Assembly (NCBI GenBank): GCA_025201765.1
Contig: MU623443.1
Span: 62,001-126,000 of the forward strand
Source: Daldinia sp. FL1419
Taxonomy: Eukaryota; Ascomycota; Sordariomycetes; Xylariales; Hypoxylaceae
DNA length: 64,000 bases
Direction: 5' to 3'
Positions 1-10,177 of the stretch are shown here, piece after piece. The first letter of the stretch is position 1. Every line of letters begins with the position of its first letter. Under the pieces are notes generated by a model, which saw nothing but the letters and a program-made list of their open reading frames with translations, was not told the origin of the DNA and did not search any database. The translations under genes were made by a program, and so were the position numbers.

Positions 1-214
1 CCATGCTCGCGAAACCCGCCGGCAACGTGCACTTCTACTGCTCGTCGGGCGGAAACGCAGGTCTAGCGTGTGCAACGGCAGCAAAGACGCTAGGCCAGCC
101 GTGTACCATCGTCGTGCCGACGCTTACTTCTCAGTATATGATTGAGAAGATACGCCGTGAGTAATCGCATGTTTCTTAGAGAGTGACAGCATGGTGCCCC
201 TGAAAAGGGGTGAC

Positions 215-282
<68 letters not shown>

Positions 283-1065
283 CTCTCTCTCTATATATAC
301 ATACTCATACCCCTTCCTTCAACCAACAAAGACCAAATCCTAACACACCATACAGTCCTCGGCGCCAAAGTCCACCAAGTAGGCGCAAACTGGGCCCTCG
401 CAGACGAGCACCTGCGCACGGCGCTCCTCGCCAACGACCCCAGCGGGATCTACGTCCCCCCCTTCGACCACCCGGACGTCTGGGCCGGGTCGAGCACTAT
501 TATCGACGAGCTCGCGCCGCAGCTCGAAGCGCACGGGGTCCCGCGACTCGACGGCATAGCGTGTAACTGCGGCGGCGGCGGGCTGCTTAACGGGATCATG
601 GCGGGTGTGCAGAAACACTATACGCAGAATGGCCTGGAAGAGCCTGCGGTATTGGCTGTGGAAACGGCGGGGGCGGAGAGCTTGAACGCGAGTATAAAAG
701 CTGGGGAATTGGTCACCTTGCCTGGGATAACCAGCATCGCGACAAGTCTCGGCGCGCCGCGGGTTTCCGAGCGCACGTTCCGGTGGAGCCGAGAAGCGGC
801 GCACTTACGCAGCGTAGTAGTCACGGACGCGGAGGCCGTGATGGGGTCTATTCGATTCGCGGACGACGCGCTGTTCTTGGTGGAAGTCGCGTGCGGGGCT
901 ACGCTCGCGACGCTGTATAATGGGGATCTGAGAAGGGCGGTCGGCGGCGAGGGGATTAGTGACGAGGAGTGGAGGGGGAGGAATGTGGTTGTGGTGGTGT
1001 GTGGGGGGGTTAATGTGACGTTGGATATGTTGAGGGATTATGGGGTGAAGTATGGTGTTAAATAG
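1..1065 (+). CDS. L-serine/L-threonine dehydratase (PLP-dependent, CHA1-like), 5' truncated by window edge
   Basis: PLP-dependent beta-elimination of serine or threonine to pyruvate or 2-oxobutyrate plus ammonia (fold-type II family, cytosolic or mitochondrial in fungi). Supported exons are <1-156 and 356-1065, joined in phase by a GTGAGT...ACAG intron (157-355). The first visible residues, NVHFYCSSGGNAGLACA, are the conserved asparagine/SGGN cofactor-loop region. CNCGGGGLLNG near 566-595 is the glycine-rich phosphate-binding loop, and the tail CGGVNVTLDML is typical of the family C-terminus. The N-terminal ~60-70 residues, including the PLP lysine usually found in a PSGSFKxRG-type motif, lie outside the window, so activity cannot be judged. 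The intron is dominated by a long CT microsatellite. The product is called from family motifs; the substrate (Ser versus Thr) is not decided. Confidence 0.9.
157..355 (+). repeat. Intron carrying a CT dinucleotide microsatellite
   Basis: Intron of the serine/threonine dehydratase gene. It starts GTGAGT and ends ACAG. From about 214 to 292 it is nearly pure CT, with two short TATATATA interruptions. The pyrimidine tract lies on the sense strand upstream of the acceptor. A run of Ser-Leu codons can be read through it, but that is an artefact of the repeat. Confidence 0.85.
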
Positions 1066-1226
1066 GGGCGGGCTTGGATTAGGGCGGGAAGGATTGGGTG
1101 AAGGGATTGTTATATGGCTATAGATGTTTGGGAGGAATCTTTCTCAGGAGATATACACAGGTGCATATACTAATAGATTCCCGTCCACGACTACCTCTCA
1201 CACCCATATGAGTAAATCTTATCGGT

Positions 1227-2299
1227 CTACTTGACCTCCTTCAACTGCGATCTATCATAGCGTAATTCCTTATAATCGTCACCCATCACTGAAGAACTCT
1301 TCTTCATCATCTTCTCCCACCTATCCGTCTCGCCGAACCCTTCAAACACCATCTGTATCTCGCCAAAGTAGTTCGTCTCGCCTCTTTGCTTGAAACCGAG
1401 GGCCTGGAATAGCACGATACTAGCTTTGTTATCCGCGTTGATCTTAGCCACGACATCTTTGAGGACGGGCTTGCTGTTGGCGTTAGAAACATCGAGAGAA
1501 CTCGCGTACTCGGCCAGCATACCGTCCAAGTTCCGTCGGACGAAGAGTAGAAATGCAGCAACGGCCGCGCGACCAAGGCCTACGCCCCTAAACTTGGTGT
1601 CCGCGATCATGATGTCGATTTCCGCGGTATAATACGTCTTAGCTCCCTCCGCGTCTCCGTTTTGCTTCTGCTCTTCCTCCTCATCCCCCTCATCCCAAGG
1701 ACTCAAGAACAAGTTAACGTCGCCGACCATCCTATGAACTGCATCTGCCACTCCAGCCAGTACAGCTCTCTCCTCCCCATCCGTACTCGAAGTGCCATCA
1801 TCATCGTCATCATCATCATCATCATCATCACCCGATAGCGGCGCACACACGATAAACGTGAGCTTATCCCGCGACTCGCGCCACGAAGCCTGGTTCTCGT
1901 ACTCTTCTTCTAGCGAGAGGCGCTCCGAGGCAGTAGCTTCGCGGATAGACTAGAGTATACGGTCAGTAAGTGCATGGTAAGTAACCTCTCGGTGCACCCT
2001 GTGGCAAGGGAGAAAAAAAAAAAGACCGGGTTGGAATTAAAACAAAGGGAGAGAGTACGGGATCCTCCATCCACCGATGGTACTGCTTTACGTGATGCGC
2101 GTCGTAAGGCACGAGTAAGACCTTACTAGTCGAAACGGCTATTGAAGATGTTTGTTAGCTTGTTTCCCCCCCTTTTTTTTGCGTCGTATGAGTTGGGTAT
2201 AACATTTTTAGTCTTTAGATGAGCATGAGCCGTCCATGATAGCAGCCATGTGAGATGAGGAATTAAGCAAAACTTACCGATATTCTCATTTAACCTCAT
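1227..2299 (-). CDS. N-acetyltransferase 9-like GNAT protein
   Basis: Predicted acetyl-CoA-dependent GNAT of the NAT9 family. Three exons on the minus strand, 2278-2299, 2059-2138 and 1227-1949, give 274 aa. The first exon encodes MRLNENI, the typical NAT9 start, and ends at a GTAAGT donor. Exon 2 gives VLLVPYDAHHVKQYHRWMEDP and exon 3 begins SIREATASERLSLEEEYENQ, both diagnostic of the family. FRGVGLGRAA (about residue 150) is the acetyl-CoA pyrophosphate-binding RxxGxG motif, and INADNKASIVLFQALGF is GNAT motif B. The second intron uses a GTACTC donor, unusual but needed to keep WMEDP-SIREATASE in frame. An acidic run of about 12 Asp (GAT repeats, near residues 70-90) is inserted in a loop between conserved blocks. 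Human NAT9 has been linked to microtubule stability; the fungal substrate is unknown. Confidence 0.88.
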
Positions 2300-2849
2300 C
2301 GTCGGGTGTGATTTATGTATTCATCTAGTTTTATATAGATTCGGCGTGGCATAATCTTTTTTTTTCTTTTCTTTTTTTTTTTTTTTTTTAATTCTGAAGT
2401 TGGACTATTTCTAGGGTTGACGAAAGAAGGTTATTGTTCCAAAATGCTGCGAGAAAACGCAAAATATTTTGTTTTAGTCACATGCGTTTTAAGCTTCGTA
2501 ATTTATCAGTGCGATTAAACTTGTGACCTTGACCAAGACTATGACCACGACCATAACCACAACCACAGGAAGGAGATAACTTAGAAATCAACAATACTGT
2601 TGGAGATATTATTGAACAGTGTATTTTGTAAATTTTTTATAATATCAATTCAATCCTATTCAACGTCACTACCTCCTTTCCAAGTAGTCACTACAATAGA
2701 ACCACGGATCCGTACGCAGTTTAGATAAAAAGGGGAATTTGCGCCTTGGGGTATCTATCTCAGCTTTACAAAGGTATACACCACAACACATATCCAAATA
2801 TAGGTACACGTTCGATATATAATTTACACAATCGCCCATGACTAAATGC
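2300..2849. other. Intergenic region upstream of the NAT9-like gene
   Basis: No gene seen. Contains T-rich tracts around 2359-2389 and a stretch at about 2522-2570 where GACCA/AACCA-type hexamers recur (gacc ttgacc aagact atgacc acgacc ataacc acaacc). AT-rich sequence continues up to the 3' end of the synthetase gene. Presumably it holds the promoter of the leftward NAT9-like gene and the 3' UTR of the next one. Confidence 0.6.
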
Positions 2850-4719
2850 CTAGTCTTCGACAGGCACTGGTGGGAACAGGCTACTCTGCGCACCCTCGCC
2901 CAGCGGTATAGTCGGCGTCCCATACCCATCATCCGCATACAGCCGCGCATGCTCTATAGTCCTCCGTTCGGGACTGACCCCTAACCTATCGAGAAGCTCA
3001 CTCGACTTTTCGGGCATAAACGGCTGTAACAGGATACCTGCGATTCGCACAGACTCCGCTGCAAAGAAGATGATCTGCTCCACGGCCCCCGTGTCGCCTT
3101 CCCTGCTCCTATCCCACGGCGCCGCTTCTTGTAGGAATCTGTTTACCTATGTTCTGTGTTAGAAGATGACCGTAAAGAGGAGACCAAGGCCCTGAAACTC
3201 ACCTCGAATACGAATTCCATAATCTCCTTTAGTGCTCCGCTGGGGTTTAGTTCACCCATGTGGTTGGAGACTTCCTCTACGATAGACTCGAGATATTTCC
3301 TCTGCTTCTCTACTAACGTGGGAACTGCCTGAGATTGCTTGCTATGCATAGACACCACCGCGCCCCTCACGCTCCAATTCTTTGGCCGCGTGATCCGGTT
3401 CAGCAGGTTCCCCAACCCCCCTTGCAACCCTTTCTTGTACTTGTCGACGATAAACTCGTTGCTATAGTCCGCGTCGTGGGCCATCGCAGCATTATATATC
3501 AAAAAGTATCGCATAGTATCCACACCCCAGCGGTCTAGTGCAAAGAAGGGATTTACCACGTTACCGATCGATTTGGACATCTTTTGTCGGCTCATCAGCC
3601 AGTGACCGTGACTAAGGATATGTTTTGGCAGGGGCAAATCCAGAGCCATTAGCAACGCCGGCCAATATATACTGTGAAAGCGCACGATATCCTTCCCAAC
3701 CACATGAACGTCTGCCGGCCAACCTTTGGTGTGCTCGGATCCGGGCGGCCATATGGGATAACCCGCCACCGTAATGTAGTTGATCAAAGCATCCACCCAC
3801 ACATATATAGTCTGGCTCGGGTCGTCAGGCACGGGAATACCCCAATCCAAGCGGCTCACGGGACGAGATATAGACAAATCTTCCAGGTTATTTTTGACCC
3901 AATTAATCACCTCGGCGAAACGATTGCGCGGGACAACCCAGTCCGGGTTATCGGCGTAGAAATCGAGCAGTTTATCTCGGAAAGCTGTCAGTCGGAAGTG
4001 GTAATTCCTTTCCTCGGTCCATTCCACAGCACTACCCGTCTCAATGCAAGCCATAAACGGTTTCCCCGTCACTGGCGACACACGCTTCTCGACCATGGAG
4101 TCGGGATAATAAGTCTCGTCACTGACGCAGTACCATCCCTCATGTTTGGTCTCATATATGTGTCCACTCTCTCTTAATCTCGTCCAGAAGTATTCAACCG
4201 CATCCTTATGCTCTAGGTCTGTCGTTCGAATAAAGTAGTCGTACGAGATGTTGGCCTTCTTAGCTAGATCTCGAAAGGTCTCGGAGTTGGTATCACATAG
4301 CGCCTTAGGGTGTGTGTCTTGCAGCTCGGCCGCGCGCTGGACCTTCATTCCGTGCTCATCGGTTCCTGTGCTAAGAATCGCTTCCCTGCCTTTGAGGACC
4401 TGCCATCGCTTGAGCACATCTGCTATAAGCATGCTATATAGGTGGCCGACATGAGGGGCTTTATAAAGAGGACGAATTAGTATATTATTGGAGCTCCTTA
4501 CACATTCATTATAGAAAACTCACAAGCGTTGACGTAGAAAATGGGCGTCGTCACATAGTACGGCTTGTCCTTGAGCTCTCGGAGAGCTGCGCTGCTGGTG
4601 AATAGCTTGCGCGGGGCCTCGTTGCTTCTACATGACTGACATATCCACTCGATGCGTGCCCTTTGGCCGGTTTTCACTGTCGACAACTGCCGGCTCAAAG
4701 CCCCCCAATGGCTCTTCAT
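2850..4719 (-). CDS. MSM1: Mitochondrial methionyl-tRNA synthetase
   Basis: Class I aminoacyl-tRNA synthetase charging mitochondrial tRNA-Met. Minus-strand exons 4524-4719, 3203-4458 and 2850-3146 (donors GTGAGT and GTGAGT, acceptors AAG and TAG) give 582 aa. The N-terminus, MKSHWGALSRQLSTVKTGQRA, is basic and Ser/Thr-rich, consistent with a mitochondrial presequence. YYVTTPIFYVNASPHVGH carries the HIGH signature as HVGH (residues 68-71), completed only across the first splice junction. LSTGTDEHGMKVQRAAE is the conserved methionine-pocket region, and KMSKS (358-362) is intact. Length and the absence of C-terminal extra domains fit the mitochondrial (MSM1/MARS2) rather than cytosolic enzyme. 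The last exon is the anticodon-binding helical domain (QIIFFAAESVRIAGILLQPFMPEKS). Confidence 0.95.
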
Positions 4720-5867
4720 GACCTATTACCTTTCTGTCGTTTACAATTGCGACAGAGAGTTGCTAGTCCATGGAGTGTGTGTTTGTAAAATCGTTCTAGC
4801 TTAAGCTCAAGCTAATTAACTAACGGTTAATGTATTTTTAAGTGGGATGATTAAAACGTCGGCGAAAATCAAATGCTACACCGATCAGAGATTTGGTGGG
4901 GAAGTACCTAACCTACCTACTCACCCGGAGTTACCTACAGAGATACCTACCCAGGCAGCTGCCACAAGATCTACCTATTTAAGCTACAGTTAGGAGCCAA
5001 GGTTGGACGAGGCTTATTACAAGGTAAACAGGTAGCCTACCTATCTTTGTGAGTGAAATGCTTGGTTGCCAAAAACAATCTCATAATTCATCATGTTGTA
5101 TAAATATCTGGTATTCATCGCAAATTAAAAGACAAAGGTACCTAGCTATCTAACTAGATAAACAGCAATAAAAGCAATGTAAAGCCAACCATCAACACCT
5201 GTTCGCAAATCATGCCTGCCATGCATCATCCACCTCCGAAAAAAAAAAAAAAAAAAAAGCCTGTGCCGATGGGTTATCATCAATGACGTTACCGCCCTAG
5301 AGTCCCTAACGTAAGGGTCAAATAATGCCTCCCTTAAACTTGCCATAAAAGGACATCCAGTGCCACCAGTACCACCAGTACGAGCGTATCGCACAAATTG
5401 AGAATAGAAAACGAGGAAAGAGACCGCGAATTCAGTCGAGTTGCAGAGCAATTCTTGTCGAAAGCTCTAATAATTCAGTCAGTGCAAGTAAGACTGACGT
5501 TGCCGAGGTATAGGATCGAAACGACAGTTAGGGTCGAGCCGAGAAATGGGAATTGTGTTGTCTATAAAACCATCCTTTCGTGAAATTCATCCTGTTCATA
5601 GTAATCACGTCGCGAGTGAGAGAGATTATTTTCTCCTAATGTGAAATTAACACCGTAGAAACGGCGTTACCATAAGTAGGTGTGGCATTACGAAGTTGGG
5701 ACTCTTGTCTCTAAACGTCGTAGATTGAGATCATCGGAGCCGGAAACCGATACTCCCCAAAAGTAAAACTCATAAGAAAACAACCAAGAAAGGAGTCTTC
5801 CGAAGATATGGTGGCGCCGTTGAAATAATATAGCGTATAAAAGGGTAATGTATAGCGATTAAAAGAA
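4720..5867. other. Intergenic region between MSM1 and RAD16
   Basis: No supportable gene. About 4905-5045 is dense in CTACC/TACCTA motifs (cctaacctacctactcacc, gatacctaccc, ctacctattt, gcctacctatc). A poly-A tract lies at about 5238-5257. A CCACCAGTACCACCAGTACG short repeat is at about 5361-5380. The right part is the 3' flank of RAD16 and the left part the upstream region of MSM1. Confidence 0.55.
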
Positions 5868-8787
5868 CTAAGATCCCTTGAAGAGGAACTGTAAATCCTC
5901 ATGTGTAAGAGCCTCCAATGATGCGTCGTCTGAGTTGACAGTTGAATTAATCATGCTGGTCTTCTTCTCCTGTAGCGAAACTATGCGGCTCTCTACGGAG
6001 TCCTCGATGCATAGACGTTTGATGATACATGGGCGTGTCTGCCCGATACGATGGCATCGGTCAGCCGACTGCCACTCCGCTGCTGGGTTCCACCATCTGC
6101 GAAGTAAACTCATGATTAGCGTACATCCATACCAGATGGATCAAGGAAACTTACGGATCAACGATGAAAACTCGCGACGCTTCTGTAAGGTTCAGAGCAA
6201 CGCCACCTGCCTTCAACGACACTAAAAAACACTCCACATCAACATTCTTCATGAAATGGTCAATAGACGCCTGTCGTTGAGCTGGTGTCATGCTTCCATC
6301 AAGCATGACCGTCGTGATACCGGCTCGTCGAAGACGCCACTCAATCAACTGGAGCATTGTAGTGAATTGCGAGAAAATGATCGATTTGTGCGAAGCACTA
6401 TCAGATCGCAATCTGTGAAGTTCGTGGACAAGTAGTTCGATCTTGGACGATGATGTCCAGTTTTCCATCTTGATACGATTTATGATGGACGACTTCTTAA
6501 CAAGCATAGCATCTTGCTCAATCTCAGGCTGTTCGAGATCGATAGATAGAGGAATATGGCATCGAGGGCAGTCTGGTACTTCCTGAGAATTGACATAATG
6601 TTGCGCACACGAGCGGCAGAAGTCATGCTTGCACTTGGATCTGATCGCCTCTTCAGCGGGTTCGTCACATATACAACAGACCATCACGTTTTGACCTCCT
6701 TCTGCGTTCTTCTTGAGGATTAGATCGGGGTGGTTAGCGACCTGGCGCATCTGCATGATCAGGCCAAAGATGTTGGCATAGTTGTTGAGTAGGACACCTT
6801 GAGCTACATAGGTATCGAATTTGCGCTGGCCGTTATCAGTGATGCTATTGGCGAAGTCGTTCTCCTCTTCGCTTAAGAATTGGCGGTCTACATAGATTTC
6901 CTTGACGGGAAGTTCCATGGCATTCGTATGATCTCGCTTGAGGCGACGTAGCATGATTCGATCTGTAAGAAGACGGAGTTTTTTAAGGGCCTCCTTACCC
7001 TCGCCGTGGTTACCGTTGCGAGTAATGGGATGCAGAAGTTCCTGATTAAAGACCGAAACGTGTGACATCATAAAGTGCCCACCTAGGATAGGTAGATTAG
7101 CAGAGACATAATTTACTGCTCACAAGTAGAAACTCACAATGACTACAATTCTTGTGCTCGTCTGCGCACCATTCCAAATTAGAGCAACTACATTCTCTGC
7201 AGAAATACTCTGCGAATGGAGTCACTTTGAGGAATCGAAGTAATGAAAAGAACTCCCCAATTCGGTTCTGCAAGGGAGTTCCGGTTAGGCACCAGCGATA
7301 CTCGACTTTTAGGGCAAAGCATGCCTTCGCAGTCATGGTGTTTCTGGACTTTGGTAATTCGTTAGCTTGGAAGCGGAGATAAACGGGTTCTGGAAGCCTA
7401 CCTTGATGCAATGCGCTTCGTCAAGGATCACGCGATGAAACTTAATCTGGTGGATGGCGCTCTTCTCCTTATACGTGCCCTCCTTTCTCTTGAAACCCTT
7501 CTCTTGTTTACGGAATAGCGATTCCAATGTATTATAGGACATCAAGATGACGTCAAACTTCTTGAGCTCCCTGGCTGACAGCTTCTTTGCCTTGGCATTG
7601 GTTCCATGAAATACTAGAGTCTTTAGTTTTCCATTCGTGTAGGACTCAATTTCCGATGTCCATTGCATGAGGGCAACCGGTGGCATGAGCACCAACGATG
7701 GTGTCTTGACTGGGTAGTCAGACATGATCAGGGATACCGCCTGTATTGTTTTCCCAAGTCCCATCTCGTCTCCAAGTAGACCGCCTTTCCATTTTGTGAC
7801 CTCCATAGCCTTCATCCAGGCAAGTCCTTCGAGTTGGAATGGCTTCAACTGGCGCGAGATTGTGGTCGGCTGCTCAGCTTTGCCGGCCTTGAGAGCGGGC
7901 ATGTTCTCAAGGTCAATCCACATTGTCCGCAGTTCCGGATGGTGCAATATCAGTTTCCTCCTCATAGCTTCCTTTCTAGTAAAGGGGCTACGAAAGCCCC
8001 TAGGTCTCGCGGGAGGATTCACATTGACGGTGGCGTGTGCCTCATCATGTGTCGCATCGTGTTCGGAATCAGATTCTAAATCACCATCTTCAAGAAGATC
8101 ATCAACGGGTATGTCGGACATGTCGTCGATAGGCTCATCGTCGATATCTAGATGAGATTCATCATCACTCTCGGGGTCCTCCAGTTTTGGCTTCTTGAGA
8201 ACTTGGATTGAAGAGGATGTGAAATCACTCTCATTATCGGAATCAATTGACATAGCGGCACGGGGTCTCTTGCGATTAAGAGCCATCTTACCCTTAGCTT
8301 GGACAGGGCCTTTACGTGGTGTCTCGATCATGTCTACATCATCATCCTCGAGTTCATCCTCAAGATCGTCGTCGGGGTCTTCTTCAACATAGCTGATGCG
8401 GGCGGACCGGCGATGTCTAGAAGCCTTAGATGCCGTTGAAGGCTCGATATCATTTGACTCGGTGCTTACCGGGTTTGAACCTCGAGTAAGTTTAGGAAGC
8501 TCAACGAACAGGCGCGACCGACTCCTGCTTCCCTGCTGAGTAGATTGGTTGGTAATAGATGGTGCGGGGGTTACAGCGTTACTGGTTGCAGGAGTTGAAT
8601 ACTCGCTATCTGAAATAGTTGTTGCCGGCGTTGGTGCTGAAGAAGTTGAGTTGCTTTCAATAGTAGTAGTAGTTCTTGAGGATCTTCCACGACGTTGAGG
8701 AGGGACAGGCTGTGAAGTAGGGGTGCTGGCATTATCTATCGCAGAACTGTTTCCCGCAGCCCTGGAACGTCTAGTTCGCGGCGCCAT
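5868..8787 (-). CDS. RAD16: DNA repair protein RAD16 (SNF2 ATPase with RING finger)
   Basis: SNF2-family DNA translocase and E3 ligase subunit that, with RAD7, mediates global-genome nucleotide excision repair of non-transcribed DNA in the nucleus. Minus-strand exons 7402-8787, 7138-7348, 6155-7082 and 5868-6096 keep frame and give 917 aa. Order: low-complexity acidic N-terminus with EDDPDDDLEDELEDDDVD-type runs; helicase motif I GDEMGLGKT (K346); motif II DEAH (456-459), directly before the first splice site; TGTPLQNRIGE; RING finger VCCICDEPAEEA...CKHDFCRSC...CPRC (~660-705) inside the helicase core, as in RAD16/RAD5/HLTF proteins; then motifs V-VI (GGVALNLTEAS, DRCHRIGQTRP). SHCGHFMMSHVSVFN across splice 2 matches the RAD16-specific Cys/His insert. 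An in-frame ATG upstream at 8868 exists, but MAPRTRRSR at 8787 is the better start. RAD7 lies divergently 1.4 kb away. Confidence 0.95.
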
Positions 8788-10177
8788 GATTTGGCGATGC
8801 GATGAAGTCGGCGATGCGAACGTGATAATATGGATAGAATTAGAAATGAGAGACAACTTATAAAACAAAGGCAGGTCTTTTTAATAAAATAGATGTATAG
8901 ACCACGTAGTTGCTGTATCGGCGACTGTGCGCATAACTAAATGGTAAACCGTGAAGGAGAATGAGAGTTAGGCTGCATGTAAGAAGGGGAAAAAAAGACG
9001 ATCGACTGGCATTGATAAGTCAGCTTCGCCTCTACTCCAATTATTAATGAAGAAAAGTACCTAGTGGGTAATTCCACCAGGGGGGTTGTTTGTAAAATTT
9101 ATATTATGAACTCCAATCAACAATAGGAGATCTCAAAGCGCTAGTAAGTAGCGCCAGATCGGGCTGGGTTTTGTTGATCAGTGATGATGAAATACAAAGT
9201 ATGAGAAAGATTCCAGACCGTAGAGAAAAAGGCACATAAAAGATTTGGTGGGGGAACAATAGAAGGGAAAGAAGTAAGTGGGTCGTAGTTAACTTACGGC
9301 GCGACAACTACACGGGAACTCGTGACTTGATCGCCCCTAGGGAAGGTACTAAGATAGGGTCTTTATGAATTTAGCCAATAGGAATATAGGGGAAGCACTT
9401 AAAGACCCTGCAGGTACGACGGGTCTCCGACTCTAGCGGGAAACCAGGGAAACCAAGGAAACCAGGTCCCGCCACTGCCCCTCAGATACCCTGGCCTAAG
9501 CAGCAGGGACGCTAAAAAGCAATTAAACTGATAAGATCGCTGCCTAAAAAAGAACCACTTAACGCGCCTTAGTTATGCTGGTGGCGTCAACCGTGTTTAA
9601 TTCTTTCGCACTATCCCGTTTGTTTCAATGACTCAATTCATTTTGTTTTTGTTTTTTCTTCCCTCTTCTCTTACTAGGTCCCTAGTCGTAAACAAAGCCG
9701 GGGAATTTAAATAGGTGCTGGTAGTCAAAAGGGGGGGCCCATGATTTCCGGTTACCATAAGCATTACCCGGTGTCTGCCCCAATTGAAATTATCGGTTAT
9801 TTTATTTATTAGGTATTCGGGTAGTTACCGAATTCACCTCCACTTCCGCCGCCCGTGATATTTCATCCCACGTTTCTTAGATGAGGCTTAACCCAACTTT
9901 TAATTTACACCTTCATTTTATCTAATCCGCCGATCGCATCACATCGCCGATCGTATTGCGTCGCCGGTCACAATCACGTTGCCGATTATATCACGTCGCC
10001 GGTCGCATCACGCCAAACGATAATCATTTCGTGAAGATTAACATAAAGCATCAATCAGCACCCTTTTAAGACGCCTCACGAGCCATCAAAATGTGCGCTA
10101 TATCTTTCTAGATTATTTATCCAAGTATCTACACTGAAGAGACTATGAGAGCAAGGCTAATAAATAATTCAACACAG
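8788..10177. promoter_or_regulatory. Shared intergenic region between divergent RAD16 and RAD7
   Basis: About 1.4 kb that must contain the promoters of both NEF4 genes. Visible elements: a TGACTCA (AP-1/GCN4-type) heptamer at 9629-9635; three tandem 9-bp units (GGGAAACCA, GGGAAACCA, AGGAAACCA) at 9438-9464 followed by GGTCCCG, which with the preceding CGGGA makes a small inverted border; and a 17-bp minisatellite at 9930-10014. The first exon of RAD7 should also lie here, but I could not find an ATG/donor pair that splices in frame. The assignment as promoter rests on gene orientation only. Confidence 0.5.
9930..10014. repeat. 17-bp minisatellite (five imperfect units)
   Basis: Five tandem units of 16-18 bp: 9930-9946, 9947-9963, 9964-9981, 9982-9998, 9999-10014. 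The consensus is close to CCGRTCGCATCACGTCG. Units differ mostly by transitions, plus a one-base insertion in unit 3. The array sits about 165 bp upstream of the first supported RAD7 coding base, so it is in the promoter or 5' leader. Confidence 0.85.

Noticed and set aside
210..566. 118-codon open frame starting in the CT repeat
   Set aside because: It is the microsatellite read as Ser-Leu repeats followed by the out-of-frame second exon of the dehydratase gene.
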